A stretch of DNA of 64,000 bases from Paracoccaceae bacterium (GCA_024304985.1 JAMWZC010000003.1:270611-334610), one strand, 5' to 3'. Counted from the first letter of the stretch, positions 35,851 to 45,755 are shown. Program-made: numbers and translations. The notes: generated from the letters alone by a model not told the origin.

Positions 35851-37629
35851 TCACAACGGCCAGATGAAGGGGATCGTGATCGACGCGATGATCGCCATCA
35901 TGATGTTCATCGGTATGCCCACCCGCATGAAATCGGTGAACCGATACCCGCCAGGCCCATAGACCAGCGTATTGGTCTGATACCCGATCGGTGTGGCGAA
36001 ACTGGCCGAGGCCGCGACCATCACCGCCACCACCAGGGGGCGCGGGTCGATCCCCATCGTCTGCCCCAGACCGATGGCGATGGGCGTCACCACAACGGCC
36101 ACGGCATTGTTCGACACCATCTCGGTCAGCACCGTGGTCAGCAGGTAAACGGCAAAGACCACGAAAACAGGCGGCATCAGCGCCAGATAGGGCGCCACCA
36201 GATCGACCAGCATCTGCACCGCGCCGGTGGCCTGCATCCCCGCACCAATGACCAGCATCCCGAAGATCAGCGCAAGCAGCCGACCATCCACATAAGAGAA
36301 CGCCTCATCCGCATCGATGCAGCGCGTCAGCAGCACGATCCCCAGCGCAAAGAACGACAGCAACAGGATCGGCGCCACGTTCAGGCCCGCCAGCAGCACG
36401 ATCCCGATCAGCGCCGCCACGGCGATAGGCGCATGTCCGCGCCGGAAGGCCCGCGCCGTGGGATGCGAGACATCGACCATGTCCATCTCGGTTGCCAGCC
36501 GCTGGATATCGGCGGGCGCCCCTTCCAGCAGCAACGTATCGCCCACGCGCACCACCAGTTCGTCCAATTGCCGTCCGATGTTCTGGTTGCGCCGATGCAC
36601 CGCCAGCGGATAGACCCCGAACCGTCGCCGCAACCGCAGCGACCCCAGCGAGCGCCCCACCATCTTGCAGCCCGGCGTGATCAGCACCTCGACCGTCGAT
36701 GTCTCGACCGCCGAGACCTGATCCACCCGCTTGAGGCTCTTGTTCCGTTGCAGGCTCAGCAGTTCCGCCATCTGCGTGCGCAGCACCACGCGGTCCCCCA
36801 CCTCCAGCATCACCCCTTGCAGGTCGCGCCGCAGCGACTGATCGCCCCGGATCACGTCGATCAGGCGCACCCCCTCGCGTTTGAACAGCTGCACCCCCGT
36901 CACCTCGCGCCCGATCAGGTTGCTGTCGGGCGGGATCACGGCTTCGGTGAAAAACTTCATCCGGCTCTTGTCGGACAACAGCGTCGCCATGCTGTCACGC
37001 TCCGGCAACAGGCGGGGGGCCACGAAATGCAGAAAGGCCAGCCCGAAGGTCACCTGGATCAACCCCAGAGGCGTGATCTCGAAGATCGAGAAGGGTTCCA
37101 TCCCCTGCGTCTGGGCCACCCCGTCCACCAGCAGGTTGGTCGATGTGCCGATCAGCGTGAGCGTGCCACCAAGGATTGCCGCATAACTCAGCGGAATCAA
37201 AAGCTTGCTGGCCGAAATGCCCATGGTGCGCGCCAGTTGCACAAAGACCGGAATCATCACCACCACGATGGGCGTATTGTTCATCACCGCCGAGGCCAGC
37301 GCCACGATGGTCAACAGAATGATGATCGCCGATGCGGGCCGCGTGCGGGCCAATCTGTCTGCCAGCCCCGTAAAGGCATCCAGTGCCCCGGTCCGCACCA
37401 AGGCACCCACCACGATGAACATCAATGCGATGGTCCACGGGGCCGGGTTGGCCAGCACCGAGACCGCCTGATCATAGGGCAGAAGCCCCAGAAGAAGCAT
37501 GAGGACCGCCCCACCGATGGCGACGACCTCTGCCGGATAGGTTTCCTTGATGAAAAACACGAACATGCCCAGCACCACGGCAAGGCACAGCACGGCCTGC
37601 GTCATCTGGGAGAACTCGAACAGCGCCAT
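35851..37629 (-). CDS. SLC13/CitT-type anion transporter with TrkA-C domains
   Basis: The 592-residue protein has two membrane halves. The N-terminal half includes MFVFFIKETYPAEVVAIGGA and NNTPIVVVMIPVFVQLARTM. Two TrkA-C (RCK_C) domains occupy about residues 210-380 (LFKREGVRLIDVIRG, VGDRVVLRTQ, VGDTLLLEGAPADIQRLATE). The C-terminal half ends TNTLVYGPGGYRFTDFMRVG. Such carriers move sulfate, dicarboxylates or related anions with sodium. The substrate is not predictable. Confidence 0.9.
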   Translation of the reverse strand: MALFEFSQMTQAVLCLAVVLGMFVFFIKETYPAEVVAIGGAVLMLLLGLLPYDQAVSVLANPAPWTIALMFIVVGALVRTGALDAFTGLADRLARTRPASAIIILLTIVALASAVMNNTPIVVVMIPVFVQLARTMGISASKLLIPLSYAAILGGTLTLIGTSTNLLVDGVAQTQGMEPFSIFEITPLGLIQVTFGLAFLHFVAPRLLPERDSMATLLSDKSRMKFFTEAVIPPDSNLIGREVTGVQLFKREGVRLIDVIRGDQSLRRDLQGVMLEVGDRVVLRTQMAELLSLQRNKSLKRVDQVSAVETSTVEVLITPGCKMVGRSLGSLRLRRRFGVYPLAVHRRNQNIGRQLDELVVRVGDTLLLEGAPADIQRLATEMDMVDVSHPTARAFRRGHAPIAVAALIGIVLLAGLNVAPILLLSFFALGIVLLTRCIDADEAFSYVDGRLLALIFGMLVIGAGMQATGAVQMLVDLVAPYLALMPPVFVVFAVYLLTTVLTEMVSNNAVAVVVTPIAIGLGQTMGIDPRPLVVAVMVAASASFATPIGYQTNTLVYGPGGYRFTDFMRVGIPMNIMMAIIASITIPFIWPL

Positions 37630-37647
37630 GTCAATCCTGTTGAAAAA

Positions 37648-38586
37648 TCAGCGAAGGTCACCTTGGCCCAAGCCCGGAACAGGGGCAAGCACCGCTTTGG
37701 GACGCGGCTGCACCAAGGCCATGCCAACCATCATCAGGCCCATGGCTGCCCAGATCATGGGCGCATAACGCTCGCCCAGCAGCAGCATCGCCCAGATCAC
37801 ACCGAAGCCGGTCACCAGATAGCTGACCTGCACGGCAAAGACAGATCCCGCCCGTCCGATCAGCCAGACAAAAGCCGTATAGACCAGCACATGCACCGTT
37901 GACGACGCGATCAGCGCCCATTCCGCCCGGCCAAAGGGCGCGAAGGGGCTGATCCAGTGACCAGAGGCCAGCATCAACGGCAGCGCCATCAACGCCCCCA
38001 CGACCGATGCCCCCAGCAAGACCTGCACAGCGTCCAGACCAGCCGTGCCCCAGCGCGCCACGTAATTGCCCTCGAAAGCATAGCACACTGAAGCGATGAT
38101 CGCGACGGGCACCCAAGCCACCATCGCCACATCGGGCAGGCTGGCCTCGGGCAGCACCAGCAGCGCAACACCGATCAGGCCCAGCGCCAGCCCCGCCAGA
38201 CGGCGCAGGCTGAACCGTTCCAGTCCCAGACCCAGCGCGATGGGAAAGGCGATCATCGGGATCAGCGACAACAGGATCGACAGCACGCCGGACGGCAGAT
38301 GCACCGCCGCCTGATAGGATGCCGTATTGGGAAGCACCGTTCCGATCAGCGCGATCATCCCGTAAACCCGCAGCGCAGCGCGCCCCAATGGCAGACGCCG
38401 CCCCGTGGCCGCAGCGATCACCGCCATCAGCGCCGCCCCGATCACCAACTGCCAGAAGATCAATCCGAAATGCCCATGTCCGGTGCTGACCGCGATCTTT
38501 GTCAGCGGCTGGGTGATCCCCCACCCTGCACCCAGCAGCAGCAACAGCGCAAAAAGCGCCGCCGCCTCACCACGCGGGCCTGTCAT
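37648..38586 (-). CDS. EamA/DMT-family transporter
   Basis: The 312-residue protein has about ten membrane helices: GWGITQPLTKIAVSTGHGHF, LIGVALLVLPEASLPDVAMV and LVTGFGVIWAMLLLGERYAP in the second repeat. It belongs to the EamA drug/metabolite transporter superfamily; the substrate is unknown. It lies 17 nt downstream of the YmdB-like gene, which implies co-transcription. Confidence 0.85.
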   Translation of the reverse strand: MTGPRGEAAALFALLLLLGAGWGITQPLTKIAVSTGHGHFGLIFWQLVIGAALMAVIAAATGRRLPLGRAALRVYGMIALIGTVLPNTASYQAAVHLPSGVLSILLSLIPMIAFPIALGLGLERFSLRRLAGLALGLIGVALLVLPEASLPDVAMVAWVPVAIIASVCYAFEGNYVARWGTAGLDAVQVLLGASVVGALMALPLMLASGHWISPFAPFGRAEWALIASSTVHVLVYTAFVWLIGRAGSVFAVQVSYLVTGFGVIWAMLLLGERYAPMIWAAMGLMMVGMALVQPRPKAVLAPVPGLGQGDLR

Positions 38587-38603
38587 GTGCCGCAGGGCAA
38601 GGC

Positions 38604-39416
38604 TCAGGGCCCCGCCGTCTCAAGCCGCCCGCCCTGCCGGACAGACACCACGCGCGTGGCACGGCCGGTCAAGTCATCGGTCTCGACATAGACGCCCGAC
38701 AGGGTCGCCTCGCCCATCGCGGGGGTGAACCGTCCCTTGGCCATTCCGGTCACGAAACGGCGCATCGGTTCGTCCTTCTCCATCCCGATGACGGAATTGT
38801 AATCCCCGCACATCCCCGCATCCGACTGATAGGCGGTCGCCCCGCCCAGAATCATCGCATCGGCCGTCGGCACATGGGTATGGGTGCCCACGACAAGACT
38901 GGCGCGACCCGCGCAGAAATGGCCCATGCCCATTTTCTCGCTTGTCGCCTCGCAATGGATATCCACGATACTGGCCTGCACAGACCCGCCCAGAGGATGG
39001 GCCGCCAGAACCTGATCCACAGCGGAGAACGGGTCATCATAGGCGCGCTTCATGAAGACATTGCCCAGAACCTGGCACACCAGAACCTTGCGCCCCCGCG
39101 CGTCCGAAAACACCCGGTGCCCGCGCCCAGGCGCGACCTTGGCAAAGTTCAGGGGCCGCAGGATGCGCGGCTCACTCTCGATGAATTGCAGCATGTCCTT
39201 CTGGTCAAAGGCATGATCGCCCAGCGTCAGGCAATCGGCCCCCGCCGCCAGCAGCACGCGCGCGTGATCCGCCGTCAGGCCCGCCCCGCTGGATGCGTTC
39301 TCGCCATTGACCACCACGAAATCCAGCTTCCACTCCGCCCGCAGACGGGGAAGGTTCTCGGATACGGCCTGCCGTCCGGCCCGGCCCATGACATCGCCAA
39401 GGAACAGAATTTTCAT
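38604..39416 (-). CDS. YmdB-type metallophosphoesterase (TIGR00282)
   Basis: The 270-residue protein has KILFLGDVMGRAGRQAVSEN, FVVVNGENASSGAGLTADHA, LTLGDHAFDQKDM, CEATSEKMGMGHFCAGR and GTHTHVPTADAMIL, the metal-binding motifs of YmdB, a 2',3'-cyclic nucleotide phosphodiesterase. YmdB affects RNA turnover and biofilm regulation in Bacillus. The gene follows 5-formyl-THF cyclo-ligase, an arrangement I recall in other Rhodobacteraceae. Confidence 0.92.
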   Translation of the reverse strand: MKILFLGDVMGRAGRQAVSENLPRLRAEWKLDFVVVNGENASSGAGLTADHARVLLAAGADCLTLGDHAFDQKDMLQFIESEPRILRPLNFAKVAPGRGHRVFSDARGRKVLVCQVLGNVFMKRAYDDPFSAVDQVLAAHPLGGSVQASIVDIHCEATSEKMGMGHFCAGRASLVVGTHTHVPTADAMILGGATAYQSDAGMCGDYNSVIGMEKDEPMRRFVTGMAKGRFTPAMGEATLSGVYVETDDLTGRATRVVSVRQGGRLETAGP

Positions 39417-39492
39417 GACCGATGGCCTAGGGCGATTGCGGCGCTACGGCAAGAGCGAAGCTTGTCCCAAGCGCCAATAAATCGCGCTCCCG

Positions 39493-39517
39493 CTTCATCG
39501 TTCCCCAAATACTCAAG
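39493..39517 (-). repeat. Recurring intergenic motif, copy 6
   Basis: The minus strand reads CTTGAGTATTTGGGGAACGA then TGAAG. It overlaps the stop codon TGA of the 5-formyl-THF cyclo-ligase gene, in the sense orientation. It is the same form as copies 3 and 7. Confidence 0.8.
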
Positions 39518-40085
39518 TCCCGCCGCCGCCGCAGGCGATGACCTCGCGTTCGGTCACGATCAGGTCCAGCGTCTGATCCGTCGCCTCCAGCGGCAGATCC
39601 TCGGCCTCCTGCGCGGCAAAGGCAAATCCCACCGCCAGCACCGGACCACGGGTCCGCAAGCCCGCCAGCGTGCGGTCGTAGAACCCGCCGCCATAGCCCA
39701 GCCGCCCGCCCCGCCGGTCAAAAGCCACCAGCGGCACGATCAGAACAGCAGGCTCCAGCCAGTCCAGCCGCGCGGGCACCTGCGCGCCGAACGTGCCCGC
39801 GGCCATCTCGCCATCGGGCGTCCAGCGGGCAAAGCGCAACGGCAGCCCCTTGCCCTGAATGACCGGAACGCAGACCGGCCCGGTCGCGGCATGGGCACGC
39901 ATGGCGGCCAGCGGGCTGATCTCGGTCCGCATCGGCATATAGCCCGACAGCACCTTTCCGGCATGCGGCGCCAGCACATCCACCAGCAGCCCCGCGTGAT
40001 CCGGGCCCACAGCGTCAAACGCCACCCTCCGGCGCGCAAACGCAGCGCTGCGCGCTTCGGCCTTGATCGCGGTCAAGTCCATCAT
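39513..40085 (-). CDS. 5-formyltetrahydrofolate cyclo-ligase
   Basis: The 190-residue enzyme uses ATP to convert 5-formyl-THF to 5,10-methenyl-THF. The ATP-binding GGRLGYGGGFYDRTLAGL is the family signature, and YMPMRTEISPLAAM and VLIVPLVAFDRRG are also typical. It begins 6 nt downstream of mgtE. The C-terminal codons abut the recurring motif. Confidence 0.94.
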   Translation of the reverse strand: MMDLTAIKAEARSAAFARRRVAFDAVGPDHAGLLVDVLAPHAGKVLSGYMPMRTEISPLAAMRAHAATGPVCVPVIQGKGLPLRFARWTPDGEMAAGTFGAQVPARLDWLEPAVLIVPLVAFDRRGGRLGYGGGFYDRTLAGLRTRGPVLAVGFAFAAQEAEDLPLEATDQTLDLIVTEREVIACGGGGT

Positions 40086-40091
40086 TGCCCC

Positions 40092-41489
40092 TTACATCAA
40101 CACGGCTGACGCCAGCCCGAGGAAGGCGAAAAAGCCAACCACATCGGTCACGGTGGTAACGAACGGCCCCGAGGCCAGCGCCGGGTCGATCTTCAGCCGC
40201 TCCAGCGCCATCGGGATCACGATCCCTCCCAGCGCAGCCGCCACCTGCGTCAGCAGCATCGCCACCCCGATCACAACGGCCAGCATCGGCACCCCGAACC
40301 AGACCCCGGCCACCAGCGCCATCAACAGGCCAAAGACCGCCCCGTTCAGAGCGCCCACCGACACCTCGCGCCAGATCACCCGCGCCGCGTTCTGCGCGGT
40401 CAGGTCGCGCGTCGCAATCGCCCGCACGGCAACGGTCATGGTCTGCGTGCCTGCATTGCCGCCCATCGACGCAACGATGGGCATCAGCACCGCCAGCGCC
40501 ACCATCTGGTTGATCGTCTCGGCAAAGGCGTCGATCACCAATGAGGCCAGAATGGCTGTCAACAGGTTCACGAACAGCCAGACGGCCCGGCCCTTTGCCG
40601 CCTCAAGGATGGTGTCCGACAGGCTTGAATCCTCGCTCACACCCGCCATCCTGAGGATGTCTTCCTCATGTTCCTCGTCCAGAACCGCCATCGCGTCGTC
40701 GATGGTGATGATCCCGACAAGCCGGCCGTCATCGTCCACCACCGGGGCAGAGATCAGGTGATACTGGTTGAAGGCATAGGCCACATCCCCGTCATACTGG
40801 GTGACCGGGATCAGGTGAAAAACCTCCTCGGTGATGTCCCGCAAGGCCACGTCGCGGCGTGATCGCATGATCTTGCCCAGCGTGACATTGCCCACCGGAT
40901 GCAGGCGCGGATCGACCAGCACCATGTGATAGAACTGATCCGGCAGGTCCTCGGAGTTACGCAGGTAATCAATGGCTTCGCCCACGGTCCAGTGCTCGGG
41001 GGCCATCACCACCTCGCGCTGCATCAAACGACCTGCGGAATATTCCGGATAGGTCATCGCCTGCTGCACTGCCACGCGGTCGGCATCTTCCAGCGCGTCC
41101 AGAATGGCGCCCTGCTGCGGCGCGTCCAGATCTTCCAGCAGATCGACCACGTCGTCGCTGTCCAGCTCGCGCACCGCATCCGCCAGAACCTGCGGATTCA
41201 GGATCGAGATCACATCCTCGCGGATGCTCTCATCCAGTTCCGACAGGATATCCCCGTCGAATTCCAGCCCGTAAAGCTGGATCAGCGCGCGCCGGTCACT
41301 GCTGTTGATCTGTTCCAGAAGGTCGGCGATGTCAGCCGCATGCAGCGGCTCCATCAGCGCGGTCAACAAGGCGGCATCGCCCGCCTCGACCGCGTCAAGG
41401 ATCGCGGTGACGGTGCGCCGGTCCAGACCATAGCGCCCCTCGGACTGACTGTCTGCAGGCCGGTCGATCAGATCTTCATCATCCGCCAT
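40092..41489 (-). CDS. mgtE: Magnesium transporter MgtE
   Basis: The 465-residue protein has an N-terminal superhelical domain (LTALMEPLHAADIADLLEQI and SDDVVDLLEDLDAPQQGAIL), two CBS domains (about residues 145-265, FYHMVLVDPRLHPVGNVTLG and VVDDDGRLVGIITIDDAMAV) and a C-terminal membrane domain of about five helices with MPIVASMGGNAGTQTMTVAV, the Mg-binding pore. The start at 41489 has AGGAGGG upstream; an earlier in-frame Met was rejected. It heads the leftward run mgtE-cyclo-ligase-ymdB-EamA-SLC13. Confidence 0.95.
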   Translation of the reverse strand: MADDEDLIDRPADSQSEGRYGLDRRTVTAILDAVEAGDAALLTALMEPLHAADIADLLEQINSSDRRALIQLYGLEFDGDILSELDESIREDVISILNPQVLADAVRELDSDDVVDLLEDLDAPQQGAILDALEDADRVAVQQAMTYPEYSAGRLMQREVVMAPEHWTVGEAIDYLRNSEDLPDQFYHMVLVDPRLHPVGNVTLGKIMRSRRDVALRDITEEVFHLIPVTQYDGDVAYAFNQYHLISAPVVDDDGRLVGIITIDDAMAVLDEEHEEDILRMAGVSEDSSLSDTILEAAKGRAVWLFVNLLTAILASLVIDAFAETINQMVALAVLMPIVASMGGNAGTQTMTVAVRAIATRDLTAQNAARVIWREVSVGALNGAVFGLLMALVAGVWFGVPMLAVVIGVAMLLTQVAAALGGIVIPMALERLKIDPALASGPFVTTVTDVVGFFAFLGLASAVLM

Positions 41490-41627
41490 GTCACCCTCCT
41501 GTCCGCGTTCGGGTGTTCTTAACGGAAAGGGGGCGGCAGAAACAATGCCCGCCGGACCGGACGACCCTGCCGGCAGCGATTTACCTCTGGGATCGCGCGC
41601 CATAGACTGCGCCAGAAAGGACACTCC

Positions 41628-42917
41628 ATGACATTACCGACGCTTCTTCTGGGCCAGACCCTCCATTTTGCCGCCGATCCCTTTGCTGCGGGGCCGGACG
41701 CGGCCCGCCATGACAGCGCGGGCGGCGTGCTGATCGAGGGGGGGCACATCAAGGCGGTCGGTCACGGGGCCGATCTGCGCGCGGCGCATCCGGAGGCGCG
41801 GGTTGTGGATCATGGCGATGCGCTGCTGATGGCCGGTTTCGTGGATGCCCATGTGCACTACCCGCAGACCGGCATCATCGCCAGCTGGGGCAAGCGGCTG
41901 ATCGACTGGCTGAACAGCTACACCTTCCCCGAGGAGATGCGCTTTGGCGATCCCGCCTATGCCGCCGATGTGGCAGGTCGCTATCTGGATCTGACGCTGG
42001 CCCATGGCACGACAACCGTGTGCAGCTACGCGACGATCCATCCCGAAAGCGTGGACGCGTTCTTCGCCGCCGCTCAGGCGCGCGGGCAACGGGTGGTGGC
42101 GGGCAAGACCTGCATGGACCGCAATGCCCCTGAGGGTCTGCGCGATACGGCGCAATCGGCCTATGACGACAGCCGGGCGTTGCTGCGCAAGTGGCACGGG
42201 GTGGACCGGCTGTCCTATGCCATCACCCCGCGCTTTTCACCCACCTCCACGCCCGAACAACTGGATGCACTGGGCGCACTCTGGGCGGAACACCCTGATT
42301 GCCTGATGCAAACCCATCTGAGCGAGCAGACGGACGAGATCGCATGGGTCCGCAGCCTCTATCCGCAGGCGCGTGACTATCTGGACACCTACGAGGCGTT
42401 CGGCCTGCTGGGGGCAAACGGCCTCTATGGTCACGCCATCCATCTGGAACCGCGTGAAAAGGACCGCCTGCGCGAGGTGGGCGCGGCTCTGGTGCATTGC
42501 CCGACCTCGAACACCTTCATCGGATCGGGCCTGTTCGACATGGCAGGACTTGTTGCGGCAGGCCACCGCGTGGGGCTGGCCACGGATACAGGCGGGGGCA
42601 GCAGTTTCTCGATGCTGCGCACCATGGCCGCCGCCTATGAGGTGGGACAGCTTCGCGGTACCCCCCTGCACGCCAGCCAACTGTTGTGGCTGGCCACGGT
42701 CGGATCTGCCCGCGCGCTGCGGCTGGACGACAGGATCGGCAACCTCGCGCCGGGGATGGAGGCGGACATCATCGCCCTCGATCTGTCCTCGACCCCAGCC
42801 ATCGCGCAGCGCAGCGCGCGGGCACAGGATATCTGGGAGGCCGTTTTCCCCACCATCATGATGGGCGATGATCGCGCCATCCGGACGACATGGGTGTCAG
42901 GGCAAAGACTGGTCTGA
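41628..42917 (+). CDS. guaD: Guanine deaminase
   Basis: The 429-residue enzyme deaminates guanine to xanthine. The zinc ligand motif is FVDAHVHYPQTGIIASWGKR, with LIDWLNSYTFPEEMRF, CLMQTHLSEQTDEIAWVRSL, VHCPTSNTFIGSGLF and ATDTGGGSSFSML. Close matching to the GuaD family leaves little doubt. The start has AGGACACTCC upstream. It is divergent from mgtE. Confidence 0.94.
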   Translation: MTLPTLLLGQTLHFAADPFAAGPDAARHDSAGGVLIEGGHIKAVGHGADLRAAHPEARVVDHGDALLMAGFVDAHVHYPQTGIIASWGKRLIDWLNSYTFPEEMRFGDPAYAADVAGRYLDLTLAHGTTTVCSYATIHPESVDAFFAAAQARGQRVVAGKTCMDRNAPEGLRDTAQSAYDDSRALLRKWHGVDRLSYAITPRFSPTSTPEQLDALGALWAEHPDCLMQTHLSEQTDEIAWVRSLYPQARDYLDTYEAFGLLGANGLYGHAIHLEPREKDRLREVGAALVHCPTSNTFIGSGLFDMAGLVAAGHRVGLATDTGGGSSFSMLRTMAAAYEVGQLRGTPLHASQLLWLATVGSARALRLDDRIGNLAPGMEADIIALDLSSTPAIAQRSARAQDIWEAVFPTIMMGDDRAIRTTWVSGQRLV

Positions 42918-42928
42918 ACCGCAGCCCC

Positions 42929-43360
42929 TCAGCAGGGGCTGCCCATCACCAGAACCCAGGCCCGGTCCACAGCGGCGAAACCGTAATGCGTGACCTTGCG
43001 CGACAGCGCGTTACGGCGATGACCGGGCGAATTGTACCAGCCCTTCATCACCTGCGCCGGATCGCGAAATCCCATGGCGATGTTTTCGTTCACCGCGCGG
43101 TAGCAGAAGCCGGCCCGCTTGACCCGCTGCGCGACGTTGGACCCGTCCGAACCGCGATGCGACATGAACCCGCCGCGCGCCATGTCGCGGGCATGCGCCT
43201 CAGCCGCCGCCATCAGCAGGGCGTGGGGTTGGACAGGATGAATCCCATGGGCCGCGCGCTGCGCATTCAATGCCTGATCGACATAGCGATCGGCGCTGGC
43301 AAAGGCAGGCGTCACAGGTGTGAGCGTCAGTGCAAGAATCACCAAAAATGTGCGGATCAT
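42929..43360 (-). CDS. Secreted CAP/SCP domain protein
   Basis: The 143-residue protein has a signal peptide (IRTFLVILALTLTPVTPAFA). The CAP domain includes ALNAQRAAHGIHPVQPHALL, AAAEAHARDMARGGFMSHRG, NVAQRVKRAGFCYRAVNENI and GWYNSPGHRRNALSRKVTHY, which contain the conserved His and Glu. CAP-like proteins of bacteria are secreted and of unknown function. The start at 43360 was chosen because it begins the signal peptide. Confidence 0.88.
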   Translation of the reverse strand: MIRTFLVILALTLTPVTPAFASADRYVDQALNAQRAAHGIHPVQPHALLMAAAEAHARDMARGGFMSHRGSDGSNVAQRVKRAGFCYRAVNENIAMGFRDPAQVMKGWYNSPGHRRNALSRKVTHYGFAAVDRAWVLVMGSPC

Positions 43361-43480
43361 GATCCCTCGTTGGCAGCCGTGGATGTGAACGCTTTTTGTG
43401 CAAGCGCACTTTGGTAAAATTATGACCCGATGAACAGTGGTCTTGCCACAATTGAGCGGGAATCCACCCATCCCGGCGGA

Positions 43481-44830
43481 TCACCCCGCCAAGCGGCGTG
43501 CAAGGCGGCGCTGATCCTCAAGCACGCGGGGAAGGTCGATGGTCGCGATCTGCCCGTCGCGGACGACGCGGCGCCCCTCGACCAGCAGGTCGCGCACGCG
43601 GGTCGGGCCTGCCAGAACCAGCGCCGCCGGGTCCCAGCTCCCGGCGCTTTCCACGCCCGACACATCCCAGATGGCGATGTCAGCCCGCTTGCCCACCGCC
43701 AGCCGCCCGCAATCGGGACGGCCCAGCACATCAGCCCCGCCGCGCGTCGCGATCTCCAGCGCCTCACGCGCGCTCATCCTGTCAGCGCCCAGCGCCACGC
43801 GTTGCAACAGCATGGCCTGCCGCGCCTCTAGCATCAGGTTGCCACTGTCGTTGCTGGCCGATCCGTCGACCCCCAGCCCCACCGGCACACCCGCATCCCG
43901 CATCGCACGCACCGGGGCGATGCCCGATCCCAAACGACAATTCGAACAGGGGCAATGCGCCACTCCTGTGCGGGTGCGGGCAAACAGATCAATCTCGGCC
44001 CTGTCCAGCTTGACGCAATGCGCATGCCAGACATCCGGCCCCGTCCAACCCAGATCCTCGGCATATTGCCCCGGACGGCAACCGAACTGCGCCAGGGAAT
44101 AGGCCACATCCTCGTCATTCTCGGCCAGATGGGTATGCAGCATCACCCCCTTGTCCCGCGCCAGCAGGGCCGCATCGCGCATCAGTTCACGACTGACCGA
44201 GAACGGCGAACAGGGTGCCACGCCGACCCGGCACATCGCCCCCTCGCGCGGATCGTGAAAGGCGTCGATCACGCGGATGCAGTCGTTCAGGATGGCCGCC
44301 TCCTCCTCGACCAGATCGTCGGGTGGCAGGCCGCCTGCGCTTTCCCCGATACTCATCGCCCCGCGCGTCGGATGAAACCGCAGTCCCAATTCGGCAGCGG
44401 CATGGATCGTATCCTCCAGCCGCGCCCCGTTGGGATAAAGATACAAATGATCCGACGACAGCGAACAGCCCGACAACGCCAGTTCGGCCAGCCCCGTCAG
44501 GGCGCTGACGCGCATCTCTTCGGGGCCAAAACGCGACCAGATCGGATAGAGCGTCTTGAGCCAGCCGAACAGCAAGGCATCCTGCCCGCCCGGAACCGCC
44601 CGCGTCAGGCTTTGATAAAGGTGATGATGCGTATTCACCAGGCCGGGTGTCACGACACAGCCCACAGCCTGCAACACATCTGCCCCCGGATGCTGCGCGG
44701 CCAGACCCGTGCCGATGGCCACGATCACGCCCCCCCGGATCAGAATATCGGCCCCGCGCAACGCGGCGCGGGTATCGTCCATCGTCAGGACATGGTCGGC
44801 ATTGTGGATCAGGATATCATGCTTGGTCAT
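43481..44830 (-). CDS. 8-oxoguanine deaminase-like amidohydrolase
   Basis: The 449-residue amidohydrolase has GLVNTHHHLYQSLTRAVPGG (HxH), HTHLAENDEDVAYSLAQFGC, VWHAHCVKLDRAEIDLFART, CPCSNCRLGSGIAPV and GLGVDGSASNDSGNLMLEAR. It is close to the TRZ/ATZ-like 8-oxoguanine deaminase family. The substrate call is by resemblance only; a related aminohydrolase of another heterocycle is possible. With guaD nearby this points to a purine salvage or degradation locus. The second Met (44830) is preferred. Confidence 0.85.
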   Translation of the reverse strand: MTKHDILIHNADHVLTMDDTRAALRGADILIRGGVIVAIGTGLAAQHPGADVLQAVGCVVTPGLVNTHHHLYQSLTRAVPGGQDALLFGWLKTLYPIWSRFGPEEMRVSALTGLAELALSGCSLSSDHLYLYPNGARLEDTIHAAAELGLRFHPTRGAMSIGESAGGLPPDDLVEEEAAILNDCIRVIDAFHDPREGAMCRVGVAPCSPFSVSRELMRDAALLARDKGVMLHTHLAENDEDVAYSLAQFGCRPGQYAEDLGWTGPDVWHAHCVKLDRAEIDLFARTRTGVAHCPCSNCRLGSGIAPVRAMRDAGVPVGLGVDGSASNDSGNLMLEARQAMLLQRVALGADRMSAREALEIATRGGADVLGRPDCGRLAVGKRADIAIWDVSGVESAGSWDPAALVLAGPTRVRDLLVEGRRVVRDGQIATIDLPRVLEDQRRLARRLAG

Positions 44831-44936
44831 GCAAGGCGCCCCCAAAGGATCAGCGCCCCCTCATGCCCAGGGCGCACACCGGAAAGGGGCCAAGAGGCGC
44901 GCGCCCGAGCAGACTAACGCCCCTGCCGCGTCGGGA

Positions 44937-45755
44937 TCAAGCCGGAACCTGCGACAATAGCGCCAGCGCCGCCGCATGCTGCTCTGCCCCCGCCGCGGCA
45001 AGAATGCGCCCGCCATGATGCGCAGGCCCACCCTGCCAGTCAGTGACGATCCCGCCCGCCGCCTCGATCACCGCGATGGGGGCCTGCACATCGTAATTGC
45101 TCAACCCCGCCTCGATCACCAGATCGATATGCCCTGCGGCAAGCAAGGCATAGGCATAGCAATCCATGCCATAGCGCACCAGTTTCACGCGCTCTGCCAC
45201 CGCGCGGAACCCTGCACCTTCGTCAGCCGAGCCCACCTCGGGAAAGGTTGTGAACAGGATGCTCTCGGACAAGGACCGGGACCCACGCACCCGCAGGTCA
45301 CGCGCCCCCAGAGGACCGGTCATGCCGGTCTGGCCAAAGCCACCCCAGAACCGCTCACCGATATAAGGCTGGTCGATGATGCCAAGCACGGGACCATCCG
45401 CATCCGCCAATCCGATCAGGACACCCCAAGTAGGCGTGCCGGACATAAAGGCGCGGGTCCCATCCACCGGATCCAGAACCCAGGTCAGGCCCGAGATGCC
45501 GGGTGTCTCACCGAATTCCTCGCCGATGATCGCATCATCAGGCCGCAGACGTGCGAGAACCCCGCGCATCGCCTCTTCTGCGGCGCGGTCGGCCTGCGTC
45601 ACAGGGTCAAACCCGCCCGCATCCTTGTTATCAGCCGCCAGACCGGCCGACCGGAACCACGGCAAGACGGCCACCCGCGCTGCATCGGCCATCGCATGGG
45701 CCGTGCCCATCAACGCGGCCGACAGCGGATCGGAAGAAGAAGTAGGATGAGCCAT
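44937..45755 (-). CDS. hisN: Histidinol-phosphatase, IMPase type
   Basis: The 272-residue protein has the inositol-monophosphatase fold: FDPVTQADRAAEEAMR, IIGEEFGETPG, WVLDPVDGTRAFMSGTPTWG and DCYAYALLAAGHIDLVIEAG. These contain the Mg-binding Asp/Glu residues. HisN is the likely assignment because the TFPEVGS region and overall length match HisN-like proteins; other IMPase substrates remain possible. It lies upstream of the 8-oxoguanine deaminase gene with a 106-nt gap. Confidence 0.85.
   Translation of the reverse strand: MAHPTSSSDPLSAALMGTAHAMADAARVAVLPWFRSAGLAADNKDAGGFDPVTQADRAAEEAMRGVLARLRPDDAIIGEEFGETPGISGLTWVLDPVDGTRAFMSGTPTWGVLIGLADADGPVLGIIDQPYIGERFWGGFGQTGMTGPLGARDLRVRGSRSLSESILFTTFPEVGSADEGAGFRAVAERVKLVRYGMDCYAYALLAAGHIDLVIEAGLSNYDVQAPIAVIEAAGGIVTDWQGGPAHHGGRILAAAGAEQHAAALALLSQVPA

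Noticed and set aside
35734..37902. Long open frame antisense to the SLC13 transporter (over 700 codons)
   Set aside because: It is His/Arg/Gln-rich with no domain, a usual shadow of a membrane-protein gene.
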